NCBI GenBank assembly: GCA_963816795.1
Contig: CAWFLT010000001.1
Coordinates: forward strand, 62,001-126,000
DNA: 64,000 nucleotides
Direction: 5' to 3'
DNA from: CAWFLT01 sp963816795
GTDB taxonomy: Bacteria; Acidobacteriota; Vicinamibacteria; Vicinamibacterales; SCN-69-37
Shown here: piece by piece, positions 18,486-28,840 of the stretch
How the letters are laid out: each line of letters opens with the position of its first letter
Numbering within the stretch: position 1 is the stretch's first letter
Made by a program: the position numbers and the translations under genes
The notes under the pieces: generated by a model
Told to the model about the DNA's origin: nothing
Databases searched by the model: none
Seen by the model: the letters and a program-made list of their open reading frames with translations, nothing else

Positions 18486-19787
18486 TGTTCTGGCGTCAGC
18501 CGGCGGCCTGGTTCGGACTCGCGGCGCTGGCGGTGCCGATTCTCGTGCACCTGCTCGGACGCCGGCCGCCGACGCCGTTGCGTTTCCCGACCCTGCGGTT
18601 CCTCGACGTCTCGACGATCGTACCGGCGCGACGCCATCGGCTGAACGACGTGCCGCTGCTCATCGTCCGGCTGGCGATCGTCGCCGCAGCGGTCGTCGCG
18701 CTCGCCGGGCCGGTGTTCGTCGCCGTGCGTCCCGCCTCGACTGGCACGATCGCGCGCGCGATCGTCGTCGACACGAGCGCGAGCATGAATCTGCCCGCAC
18801 CCGATGGACGGACGGCCGCCGTGACGGCCCGCGAACGGGCCCAGTCGTTGACGGCCGGGGCCGCGACGTCGCGCGTGATCGACGGCGACGCGCTCGGTCC
18901 GGCGATCGCCGCCGCGGCAGGATGGCTCGCCAGTGAGGCGGGCACGCGGGAGATCGTCGTGATCTCCGACTTTCAGCGTGGGGGCTTCGAGGCGACCGAC
19001 CTCGCGCCGCTTGACCGCGAGACCGGTATCACGCTGGTGCGGATCGACAGCACGCCACCGCTCGCCTTCCGGGACCAGCGAGCAATGTCGGCGGACGGTT
19101 GCTGCTGTCACAGGTGGTCGATGGACGGCGCGGAATCGCGCGTGACGTGGATGCCGGCACCGGCCGGCACCGCGGCGCCTTCGCCACTGACGACGTTTGC
19201 GGGCCCAGGCGAGGCCGCGATCGCCGGCGCGGCGCTCGAGGCTGCGGCCGCCGAAGGCGTCCCGGCCACGGCGACGGACCGCCAGATCGCGATCGTGTTT
19301 CCAGGCGCCACCGAGCGTGCGGCCATCGTGGCGTCCGCGAAGGCGCCGGATCAGCCCTGGATGTTTGACGTCATCAACGCGATCCACCAGGATCCTCTGC
19401 TCGCCGGTCTGTCGTGCGGCGACCGGCGTTGCCTCGAGGCCACCGCGACGCAACACGGCGACGGTGGGCGGCAGCACGCGGCTGGTCTTCTTCACGCCGC
19501 CGGACGCGAGCACGCTCTACACAGCCGCGTTGATTCGTTCTGCCTGGCGGGCGGCGGTGCCGTTGACGACGCTGCGCGAACTGGAGCCGACCCACATCGC
19601 GGATGCGACGCTGCAGCAATGGAACCGCCAGGCGACCGGCGCCGCGTCGCCGCCTCCTGACGCCGGCGACAGGTCGGACGCGCGTTGGGTCTGGGTCGCG
19701 GTGTTGGCGCTGCTCGCACTCGAGACGTGGATGCGACGCACACGACCGCCGGCCACTGTGGAGATGGAACGTGCCCGCGTGGCCTGA
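18485..19787 (+). CDS. BatA-like membrane protein with N-terminal BatA domain and VWA-like domain, frameshifted
   Basis: Begins with the BatA N-terminal membrane domain (PAAWFGLAALAVPILVHLLG, then PLRFPTLRFL) and a second helix, followed by a VWA-like domain with the metal-site motif VVDTSASMNL and VVISDFQRGG. The C-terminus has a second membrane helix (WVWVAVLALLALETWM). Shifts near 19080 and 19470 move the frame; the tail from LVFFTPPDASTLY to the stop at 19787 is in another frame. Overlaps both neighbours, so it is part of the MoxR operon. Tethers the complex to the membrane by inference. Confidence 0.8.
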
Positions 19788-21832
19788 CGCCCCCGCGATC
19801 GTCCAGTTCCTCGTGCGGGCGACGCGCCGGATCGCGCTGATCGGCGCGATGCGCGGGGCGGCCATCGGCCTGGCCGTCTCTGCCATCGTTGCGCTGGCGC
19901 TCTCGCGCGCGAACGCCCGGCCGGTCGCGACGCTCACCGTGATGGCGGTCGTGACCGGGATCGCAACGCTTGCGGGATATGTGGTCACCCGTCGCCGTCA
20001 ATCGTCAACCGCGACGCTCATCGAGCGCCGCGCGCCGGCTTGTCGCAACGTTCTCGTCACGGCGTCGGAATTGCTGGCGCGGCCGGATCGCGTCCGCGAT
20101 TACGTCGGCGCGCGTGTCTGCCGGGACGCCGCGGACCGGATTCGTCAACTCGACCTCGTCGCGCTGTTCCCGATACGCCCGGCCGCGCTGTTGGTGGCGG
20201 GTGGCCTGGTACTGGCCGCTGGATCAATCACGCTCGCGGTTCGTCCGTTGTCCCGGGGCTTGCTCCCATCCGCAACGTCGAGGTCAACGCCGCGCGCCTG
20301 CGGGAATTCGAGGTGGTCGTCACTCCACCGGCATACACCGGACGGCCGGTCGAGACCGCGCGCAATCCGGCGCAGTTGACCGTGATCGAAGGGAGCCGGC
20401 TGCGCGTCACCGCCACGGCTGACGCGGCGACCGTCACGCTCGACACGGCCTCCGGCGCGGTGGCGATGACGACGACGGCCGCCGGCCTGTTCGTCGGCGA
20501 GATCGCGACCGCGGTCGATGGTTTCCTGGCGCTGCAACCGGGCGCGCCAGATGGCCGCAGCGGCGAGCGGCATCTCGTCGGCCTGGTCGTCACGCCCGAT
20601 CGCCCGCCGACGGTTCGCATCACCGCACCCGGCCGGGATCTCTTTCTGGCGGACGGGACCGGCGTCGTCGATGTCGCGATCGAAGGCGCCGACGACCTCG
20701 GCCTCGCGTCGCTGACGCTGAAGTACACCAAGGCGAGCGGCGCCGGCGAGAACTTCGAGTTCAAGGACGGCGACGTGCCGGTCATCCTGACCAAGAAGAG
20801 CGACCAGAACTGGACCGCCTCGATCAAATGGGCGCTGTCGTCGCTGGCGCTTGGACGCAGGCGATCTCGTCGTCTACCGCGCGGTGGCGTCAGATCGACG
20901 GCCTGGCGCAGCGCGCGGTGGAATCGGACGCGTTCATCATCGAGATCACCGCGCCTGGCGCGGTCGCGAGCGAGGGCTTCGCCATCGACGATCAGAAGGA
21001 TCGGTACGCGCTGAGCCAGCAGATGGTGATTCTGCGCACCGAGAAGCTCATCGCCGGGCGCGGTGCGATGCCGGCTGACGCCTTCATCGAAGAAGCGCTC
21101 AACCTCGCCGCGATGCAGCGGAGCGTGCGCGCCGAGTTCGTCTTCATGATGGGCGGCGAGATCGAAGACGAAGAGATCGAGGCAGCGCAGGAGCACGAGC
21201 TCACCGACGGCCGGCTGGTCAACCGCGGCCGCACCGATCTGCTGATGGCTATTCGATCGATGAGCCGCGCGGCGACGGCGTTGACGATGCAGGAGATGAC
21301 GTCGGCGCTGCGGGAGGAAAAGCAGGCGCTGAAGTCGCTGCAGGAAGCGTTCACGCGGAGCCGGTACATCCTCCGGACGCTGACGACACGCGAACGCATC
21401 GACTTCGAGCGCCGGCTGACCGGCGTGCTCAAGAACGTCGCCGGCGAGACGCGGCCCGAAGCGCGTGGCGAAGTGCCGCCGGAGCGGCAGGAGTTGCGGC
21501 GCGTGCTGAACGCGGTGACCGCGCTGGCGGGACCGGCGCGCCTGGCGCCGGCGCAGGCGGCCGACGCGACGGCGGCCGCAGAGCGCCTGCTGCGCCTCGG
21601 AGGCGGCGACGCGGCGCTGCGCGCGGTCGCGGCCGATCTGACGGCGGCGGCGACGGAGATTCGGCAAGGACAGGAACCGGCCGCGCGCGGCCGGCTCGAG
21701 CGCGCCGCGCTGGCGCTGGCGGAGATTGCGCGCGCGGCGCTGCCGCCGGCACCGGCCGCGACCGCAGACCGCGAAGCGCAGCGCCTCAGCGGCGCGCTGT
21801 CGGACGCGCAGAAACGAGGCGGAGGGCGATGA
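19771..21832 (+). CDS. DUF4175-like large membrane protein, frameshifted
   Basis: Starts with GTG at 19771 inside the previous gene. Two membrane helices near the N-terminus (IGLAVSAIVALALS and TVMAVVTGIATLAGYVV), a third at about residue 145, then a long extracytoplasmic part with a beta-rich region (FEVVVTPPAYTGRP) and an Ala/Glu/Arg-rich helical C-terminus. This matches the layout of DUF4175 proteins found in MoxR-DUF58 operons. Shifts occur near 20250 and 20850-20900. Function unknown; the operon context suggests a scaffold of the same membrane complex. Confidence 0.72.
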
Positions 21833-23564
21833 CGCGCGAGCGCCTCCTGCGCACGTTCGCAGTCGCAATCGCAGTGCTCGGCATCGTCGACCCGGCGATC
21901 ACGGCGACTCGGGACGTGCCGGCGACCGTCGCCGTGATCGAGACGACGGCAGGCGCGGCAGACGCGTTGACCCTGCCTGCGCGCTTCCGCGTCCACCGCG
22001 GCCTCTCGGCAGACGCCGCCGCAACGATCGTCATCGGCGATCGCCTGCCGGCCTTTGCCGAGTCGATCGCCGCGCCGGCGTTTTTCGTGCAGCCTGAAGG
22101 GGGCACACGCTCAGCGGTGATTCGCAACGTCGTCGCGCCGGCTCGAGCGCGCTTCGAATCGAGAGTTGCCGTCAACGTCACGGTCGAGACGCACGGTGCC
22201 ACCGGCCAGACGCTGGTCGTGCGGTTGGACGGTGCCGGCACGCTGGTGGATCGTGTCGAACGCAGGATCGAACGCGACGGCACGATCGACGTCCCGCTCA
22301 CCGTGGTGCCGGCCGCGATCGGCCTCGCACGAATCCGCGCATCGGCCAGCCTCGGTTCGGCCGGCGCATCGGTCGCCGATTTCGCTGTCGACGTGGACGA
22401 TCGACCGTGGGCGGTGTTGTTCTTCGATCGGCGCCCGGCCTGGAACGCCACGTTCGTCAGGCGGCTGCTCGAACAGGATCCACGTTTCGCCGTCAGCAGT
22501 CGTGTGGTCGCGGCGACCGGTGTGGTCACGAGAAGCGGCCGCGCGCCCGAGACGTTGGCGTCCCTTCCAGACATCGAGCGTTTCGACGCCATCGTCGTCG
22601 GTGCCCCAGATGCGCTGACGACTGTCGACGTCGCCGGGCTCGAGGCGTTCGCGCGGCGGCGCGGTGGCGCCGTCGTGACGCTCCTCGACGCCGTCGCGAC
22701 CGGTCCGGCCGGGGCGCTGATCGGCGTCGAACGGTGGGTCGAACGTCAGGAAGGCGACCCGGTCGCCGTGCCGGTTCGGATCGCCGGATTGGCCGCAGTC
22801 CAGGCCTCAGAAATCGCGACGCCCAGTCGTCTGCCTGCGGGCGCGGAGGCTCTCGCCGCGCTCGACGGCCAAGCCGGGCCGCCCGCGCCGGTCTTTCAGG
22901 CCCCAGTCGGCGCCGGCCGCGATCCTGGTCAGCGGGCTGCTGGACGGCTGGCGGTATCGCGGCGTTCCAGACGTCGTCGCCTTACGGCGATTTCTTTCGG
23001 TCGGCGATCGGCAGCGCCGCAGACGCCTCACCGCCAGCCCTCGACCTTCAGCTCAGCCGCACGGTGATCGCGCCAGGCGAGGCGGCAGACCTCCGCGTGA
23101 CAGTCAGGGAGGCGGTGCTGGCCGACCCGCCGGCGCCCGGCACTGCCACCGTCGTCTCGGCGACCGTGAGCGGTGTCGCCGGATCGTCCCAACTCCGGTT
23201 GTGGCCGGAGGCTGGCCCCGGCCGTTTCCGGGCGACCGTTCGCGGGCCAGCCACGCCAGGTACCTACTCGATCACCGTGGCCGCCGGGACCGAGACCGCG
23301 ACGGCGCGGCTGGCCGTCGTCGCCGACGCGACGGACCCGGCTGGGAGCGTGCCTGACCTGATCGCCGCGTGGGCGACCTCGCGAGGCGGGCAACTCCTGA
23401 TCGACGCGACGCCCGAGACACTGGCTGCGGCCCTGACGGCGGCGATCCCTCCCACCCGTCGTCCGTCCCGCCTGCATCCGTTGCGGTCGGGCTGGTGGAT
23501 CGCCGCGTTTGCTGCGGCGCTGGGCGGGGAATGGTGGCTGCGGCGCCGGCGTGAAATGAAATGA
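21829..23564 (+). CDS. Membrane protein of the MoxR/Bat operon, unrecognised domain, frameshifted
   Basis: About 575 residues after correction, overlapping the previous stop (ATGA). The N-terminus has a signal-like helix (FAVAIAVLGIVDPAITA); the middle contains a Rossmann-like segment (PWAVLFFDRRPAWNATFV, FDAIVVGAPDALT) as in glutamine-amidotransferase-like Bat-operon proteins; the C-terminus ends in one membrane helix and a basic tail (WWLRRRREMK). Shifts near 22900-22990 break it. It is the last gene of the MoxR-DUF58-BatA-DUF4175 run and is followed by a strong hairpin. Function unknown. Confidence 0.68.
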
Positions 23565-23609
23565 CCTCGGGGGTCGTTTTACGCTTAATGTAAAACGACC
23601 CCCGAGGTC
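23563..23609. terminator. Perfect 19-bp hairpin overlapping the operon's last stop
   Basis: Arms at 23563-23581 (GACCTCGGGGGTCGTTTTA) and 23591-23609 pair perfectly around a 9-base loop. Its position at the end of the Bat operon suggests a terminator. A related hairpin with the same outer GACCTCGGG arms lies at 42887-42937, so it may also be a dispersed repeat. Confidence 0.65.
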
Positions 23610-23668
23610 GTTTCCCGGGGAACTACGACTTGACACCGTAATCCACGTTTCTTAGCCTGACCACCCAC

Positions 23669-25039
23669 ATGTACACACGCGACGAAGTCAAAGCCATCAC
23701 CGACAAGATCTTCAACATGGCGAAGGGCGCCGATGCCGTCGAGGTCGACCTGACGGGCTCCGAACGCTCCGGCACGCGCTGGGCGAATTCGATCGATCAC
23801 GGTCAACCTCGTCCAGTTCGATCGGCAGCTGACGATCACGGTGCGCATCGGCCAGAAGACCGCGAGCGCGACGACGCGCGACTTCAGCGACGCCGGCGCT
23901 GCAGGCGACGGTGGACGAAGCGATCGCCGACGCCAAGGGGCGGCCCGACTCGCCGAACCTGCCCGAGCTGCTCGGCGCGCAGACCTACATCCCGGTCGAC
24001 GCGGCGCTGCCGAGCGGCGTGAACTTCGGTCCGCGCGAGCGCGCGCTGATGGTCAAGGAGAGCATCGACATCTGCGAGAAGCAGGGCGTGCTCGGATCGG
24101 GCTACATCCCGAAGATCGTATCAGACCAACTGCACCGCGAACACCAAGGGCCTGTTCGCGTACTACCGGTACGCCGAAGCCGGGCTTCGTCCTGACGTGC
24201 CGCATGGCGGACGGCAGCGGATCGGGCTGGGCGGGCATCACGGGCATCAAGGACATCTCGATGATCAAGGCCGGCGAGCTGACCGAGGTCGCGTCCGACA
24301 AGGCGCTGCGCAGCCGCAAGCCGAAGGCGCTCGAGCCTGGCCGCTACACCGTCATCCTCGAGCCGCGCGCCAACGCGCGCTTCCTCTCGCTCATGACCGG
24401 CATCTTCAACCAGGGCGGGCGGCCAGGGCGGTCCCGGCGGCGGGGGCGGGGGCGGCGGATTTCGGCGGCGGCGGCGGCAACCAGTTCATGCGCGACAAGA
24501 AGCCGGGCGACAAGATCTTCAGCGATCTGTTCACGCTGAAGAGCGACATCGGCAATCCGATCCTGCGTCAGACGCCGATCCTCGGCGACAACCGCCGGCG
24601 GCGCCGGTGACGTGGGTCGAGAACGGCATCCTCAGGAATCTCGCCGGCGGCAGGACCAGCCCGCGCGCGACCGTCAACATGAGCATGGTGCAGGACGGCA
24701 GCGACCTGTCGATCGCCGACATGATCAAGCAGACGCGCCGCGGCCTGCTCGTGACGTTCTTCTGGTACATCCGCGGCGTCCCGGCCGAACGCCAGCCGCT
24801 GCTCAACACCGGCATGACGCGCGACGGGCTGTTCCTGATCGAGAACGGCGAGATCGTCGGCACCGGTGCAGAACTTCCGGTGGAACATGTCGCCGCTCGT
24901 CGGCTACAACAACCTCTCGCTGGTCGGAAAGCCGGTGCCGATGCACACCGGCGAGTCGTACGACGGCGGCGGCACGGCGCTCGTGCCGCCGGTCCGCATC
25001 GAGGACTTCTACATGACGTCGGTTTCACCGGCGGTGTAG
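23669..25039 (+). CDS. TldE/PmbA-like metalloprotease-family partner, many frameshifts
   Basis: Homologue of TldE (PmbA), the non-catalytic partner of TldD in a peptide-cleaving complex. Read through at least nine single-base insertions (23792, 23895, 24118, 24182, 24417, 24457, 24593, 24597, 24862) it gives about 450 residues: DEVKAITDKIFNMAKGADAV at the start, NCTANTKGLFAYYRYAEAGF in the middle, a Gly-rich stretch, then TRRGLLVTFFWYIRGV and SLVGKPVPM near the end. It lacks the HExxxH zinc motif, as expected for TldE. No signal peptide is evident, unlike the two TldD genes that follow. Forms an operon-like run with them. Confidence 0.85.
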
Positions 25040-25105
25040 ACACCGCGCCGCGAGCGGCGGGCCCGAGGCTTGGGCGCTTGGAGCTGACTGGAGCGCGGGG
25101 CCACC
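25037..25105 (+). repeat. Degenerate REP-like palindrome
   Basis: GACACCGCGCC, GCGGCGGGCCCGAGGC and GCGCGGGGCCACCCGC follow the order of the GC-rich palindrome family but with an interrupted centre. Located between the TldE and first TldD genes. Confidence 0.5.
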
Positions 25106-25146
25106 CGCTCGAGCCGCGCCCTGCCACGCGTACGTCAGAGACTCTT

Positions 25147-26853
25147 ATGACCTCCCGCCGCGATTTCATCAAGTCCGTGAGCGCCGGCGCCATCGTGCTG
25201 GCGTCGAGCGATCTCATCGGCGATCTGCATCGCGCAGTCGCCAAGGGGCGGGTGCTCGAGTCGAAGTTCAAGGGTCTGGCCGACATCGCGCTCGACGAGT
25301 GCAAGACGCGCCGGCTGCTCGTACTCCGACATCCGCTTCACGCGCAACCTCGGATTGCCGGGCGTGAGCGTCACCGCCGCGAACGATGCCGCGGCGGCGG
25401 CAGCAGCCGAAGGCGGACGTCGGCGGGCGCGGCGGCGGCGGAGGTCGTGGCGGCGGTGGCGGGCGCGGCGGCGGCGGCGGTTCGGCCGCGGCGGCGGCGA
25501 GATCGGCGACCGACATGCCCGACGGCACGCCGCGCGCGGCCGGCTTCGGCGTCCGCGTGATTCACGGCGGCGTCTGGGGATTCGCCAGCAGCCCGATCGT
25601 GACCGAAGACGAGATCCGGCGGATCACGCGGGTCGCGATCGAGGTCGCCACGCGCGAGCGCGATCGCCAAGAAGACGGACGTGCGGCTCGCGCCGGTGCC
25701 GGCGCTATCAGGTGTACTGGCGCACGCCGATGACGCACGACCCGACGACGATGTCGGACGACCGACAAGCGCAACGCGCTGCAGGCGGTCGTCGACGCGG
25801 CGATCAAGCAGAAGGACGTCGTCAGCGCCACCGCCTCGGTCGAACTTCAGCACCGAGTGGAAGTACTTCGCGTCGTCCGAAGGCTCCTACATCGAACAGG
25901 AGACTGTTCAACACGATCGCCGAACTTCACCGTCACGCGCCAAGCGCGGCGACGTGACGCGGTCGCGATCGCTCGGCATTCCCGGCGGCACGGGCGGCTG
26001 GGAGCTGGTCGAAGATCGACCGCATGCAGTCGAACGTCGACCGGATCGTCGACGAGGCGATCGAGATCGCCGCCGCCAAGCCGATCACGCCGGGCGTCGC
26101 GATCTCGTGCTGACGCCGTCGCACCTGGCGCTGACGATTCACGAGATCGTCGCCCACGCCGACCGAGCTCGATCGCGTCGTCGGCTACGAGGCGAACTAC
26201 GCCGGCACGAGCTTCGTGCAAGGTCAGCGACATCGGCAAGCTGAAGTACGGATCGAAGCTGTTCAACATCACCGGCGACAAGGTGCGGCCCGGGCGGCCG
26301 CGCGACGGTCGGCTACGACGACGACGGCGTGAAGACGACGCAGTTCCCGATCGTGCGCGACGGCATCCTGGTCGGCCTCTCGAGCAATCGCGAGACCGCG
26401 CACTACATCGGCGAGAAAGAAAGCCGCGGCTGCACGCAGGCGACGACGTGGCGCGACTACCCGTTCCTGCGGATGCCGAACGTGCACCTCGAGCCGGGCC
26501 CGCAGGGATCGCCGACGCCGGAACAGATCATCGCCGACACGAAGGACGGCGTGCTGATCGAGGGCAGCGGCAGCTTCTCGATCGATCAGCAGCGCTACAA
26601 CGGCCAGTTCGGCGGCGGCGCGTTCTGGGAGATCAAGAACGGCAAGAAGACGCGCGCGGTGACCAACGTGACCTACAACGCGATCACCACCGACTTCTGG
26701 GCCAACCTCGACGCGATCGTCGGCCCGGAATCGTGGCAGCAGTTCGGCGTCGGCGGCGACGCGAAGGGCCAGCCGACGCAGAGCCAGAGCGTCTCGCACG
26801 GCGCGCCGTGGGTGCGGATCCGACGGATCATGGTCGGGGCGGCGTATCAATAG
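25147..26853 (+). CDS. Tat-exported TldD-like metalloprotease, copy 1, many frameshifts
   Basis: TldD-family zinc peptidase. The N-terminus SRRDFIKSVSAGAIVLASS is a twin-arginine signal, so it should be exported; E. coli TldD is cytoplasmic. After the signal come SKFKGLADIALDE, a Gly/Arg-rich insert around 25380-25500, GFGVRVIHGGVWGFASSP, and the zinc motif HEIVAHxTELDR (26140-26175 region), then GTSFV and GGGAFWEIKNGKK near the end. At least ten single-base insertions interrupt it (for example 25309, 25653, 25705, 25760, 25842, 25903, 25922, 25938). Paralogue of the next gene throughout. Substrate unknown. Confidence 0.85.
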
Positions 26854-26953
26854 GGCTCGGGTACTAGCGCGGCTCGGGTCGTGAGCCGCGGCCGACGCCC
26901 GTTCGAAGCGCGAGCTCGAGTCATGAGCCACGGACAGTCTTTGGACCAGCGAA

Positions 26954-28687
26954 ATGGACGCAATGAAGCGTCGTGATTTCATCAAGACCGTCGGCGTCGC
27001 CGGCGTGGCGCTCGCCTCGGCCGACCTGATCGCGGACCTGCTCGCGCAGTCGCCGCGCGGCCAGGTGCTGCAGTCGAAGTTCAAGGGCCTGGCGGACATC
27101 GTGCTCGGCGAGGCGAAGCTCGCGGGCTGCAGCTACGCCGACGTGCGCTTCACGATGACGGCCGGACATCCCGGGCGGCAACGCCAGCTTCAACGCCGCC
27201 GGCGACGGCGCGGCGCGGCGCGGTGGCGGTGCGCCGGGCGGGCTGGCGGTGGCGGCGGCGGTGGCGGCGGCGGCGGTGGCCGGGCGGCGGTGGTGGCGGT
27301 GGCGGCGGCGGTCGGCGGCGGACGCGGCGGCGGGCGGCGGCATTCCCGACCGACGCCGAGCGACAGTCCGGCGGCTTCGGCGTGCGCGTGATTCACAGCG
27401 GCGTCTGGGGCTTCGCGAGCAGCCCGATCGTGACCGAAGACGAGATCCGGCGCATCACGAGGATCGCCGTCGGAAGTCGCGCGCGCCAGCGCGATCGCGA
27501 AGAAGACCGACGTGCGGCTCGCGCCGGTGCCAGCCGTACATCGAGAACTACGTGACGCCGATGGTGAAGGACCCGACGACGGTCTCGCAGACCGACAAGC
27601 AGGCCTGGGCGCAGGCCATCGTCGACAAGGCCAGCAAGGTGCAAGGGCGTGACGAACGTCACCGTCGTCGGTGAACCACAGCTACGAGTGGAAGTACTTC
27701 GCGTCGAGCGAAGGCTCCTACATCGAGCAGGAGATCTACACGACGACGCCGACGCTGAACGTCGACGGCGCGCGTCGGCGACGTGACGCGCAGCGCGCAA
27801 CTATCCGGGCGTGACCGGCATGCGGCGGCTGGGAGATCGCGGAGGAGACCGACTTGCTCGAACGTGGCCGAGCAGGTCGCGACCGACGCGGTCGAGACGT
27901 GCACGGCGAAGCCGCTCGGCGCCGCGGGCTTCAAGCGATCTGATCCTGTCGCCGTCGCACGCGATGCTGACGATCCACGAGATCGTCGCGCACCCGACCG
28001 AGATCGATCGCGTCGTCGGCTACGAGGCCAACTACGCCGGCACGAGCTTCGTCAAGCTGTCAGCGACGTCGGCAAGCTGAAGTACGGATCGAAGCTCTTC
28101 AACATCAAGGCGAGCAAGATCGACACCGGCCTCGGCAGCTGCGGCTACGACGACGACGGCGTGAAGAACACCGAGTTCCAGATCGTCAAGGACGGCATCC
28201 TCGTCGGCCTGCAGACCAATCGCGAGACCGCGCACTACCTCGGCGAAAAGACCAGCCGCGGCTGCACGTTCGCGAACTCGTGGCGCGACTACCCGTTCCT
28301 GCGGATGCCGAACGTCCACCTCGAAGCCGGGCGGCGCCGGCTCGCCGACGCTCGAGCAGATGATCGCCGACGTCGAAGGACGGCGTGATGATCGACGGCC
28401 GCGGCAGCTACTCGATCGATCAGCAGCGCTACAACGGCCAGTTCGGCGGCCACATGTTCTGGGAAATCAAGAACGGCAAGATCACGCGCCAGGTGACCAA
28501 CGTCACCTACAACGCGATCACGACCGACTTCTGGGCCAACCTCGACGCGCGTCACCGGCAAGGACGAGTGGCAGATGCACGGCACCGGCGGCGACGCGAA
28601 GGGCCAGCCGACGCAGACCAACAGCATCTCGCACGGCTCGCCGTGGGCGCGGATCAAGAGAATCATGGTGGGCGCCGCTTTGACTAA
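26954..28687 (+). CDS. Tat-exported TldD-like metalloprotease, copy 2, many frameshifts
   Basis: Tandem paralogue of the preceding gene with the same parts in the same order: twin-arginine signal (KRRDFIKTVGVAGVALASA), SKFKGLADIVLGEAKLAG, a Gly-rich insert around 27190-27350, FGVRVIHSGVWGFASSP, the zinc motif HEIVAHPTEIDR at about 27978-28013, and GGHMFWEIKNGKI. Insertions include 27164, 27536 and 27776. The exact stop depends on a shift at 28675-28690: either TAA at 28687 or a later stop at 28724. A small GC-rich palindrome (GCGGCTC/GAGCCGC) lies in the 100-base gap before it. TldE plus two exported TldDs suggests an extracytoplasmic peptide-processing set. Confidence 0.85.
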
Positions 28688-28697
28688 GGAGCGCGGC

Positions 28698-28808
28698 GAC
28701 GCAGAGATCACGGAGAAGAGCTAGAGATCACGGAGAAGAGCTGAGGGCACGGAGCACCCCGCGCCGGTTTGTGGCGCGGCCCGAGGCGCGGGGGTGGGGC
28801 CCCGCGCC
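28698..28808. repeat. Tandem AGAGATCACGGAGAAGAGCT repeats plus REP-like palindrome
   Basis: AGAGATCACGGAGAAGAGCT occurs twice in tandem (28702-28742), followed by GGCACGGAG and then a full copy of the GC-rich palindrome (28752-28808). Inverted copies of both parts occur at 30759-30895, on the far side of the amine oxidase gene. Confidence 0.7.
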
Positions 28809-28840
28809 ATTAATCTTAGAGGCCACGGAGAAGACCCTTC

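Noticed and set aside
20228..21868. Long open antisense frame opposite the DUF4175-like gene
   Set aside because: Composition is the mirror of the sense gene and the sense frame fits the operon.
27178..27360. Separate Gly-rich protein gene
   Set aside because: The Gly-rich stretch lies inside the TldD copy 2 frame, at the same place as in copy 1.
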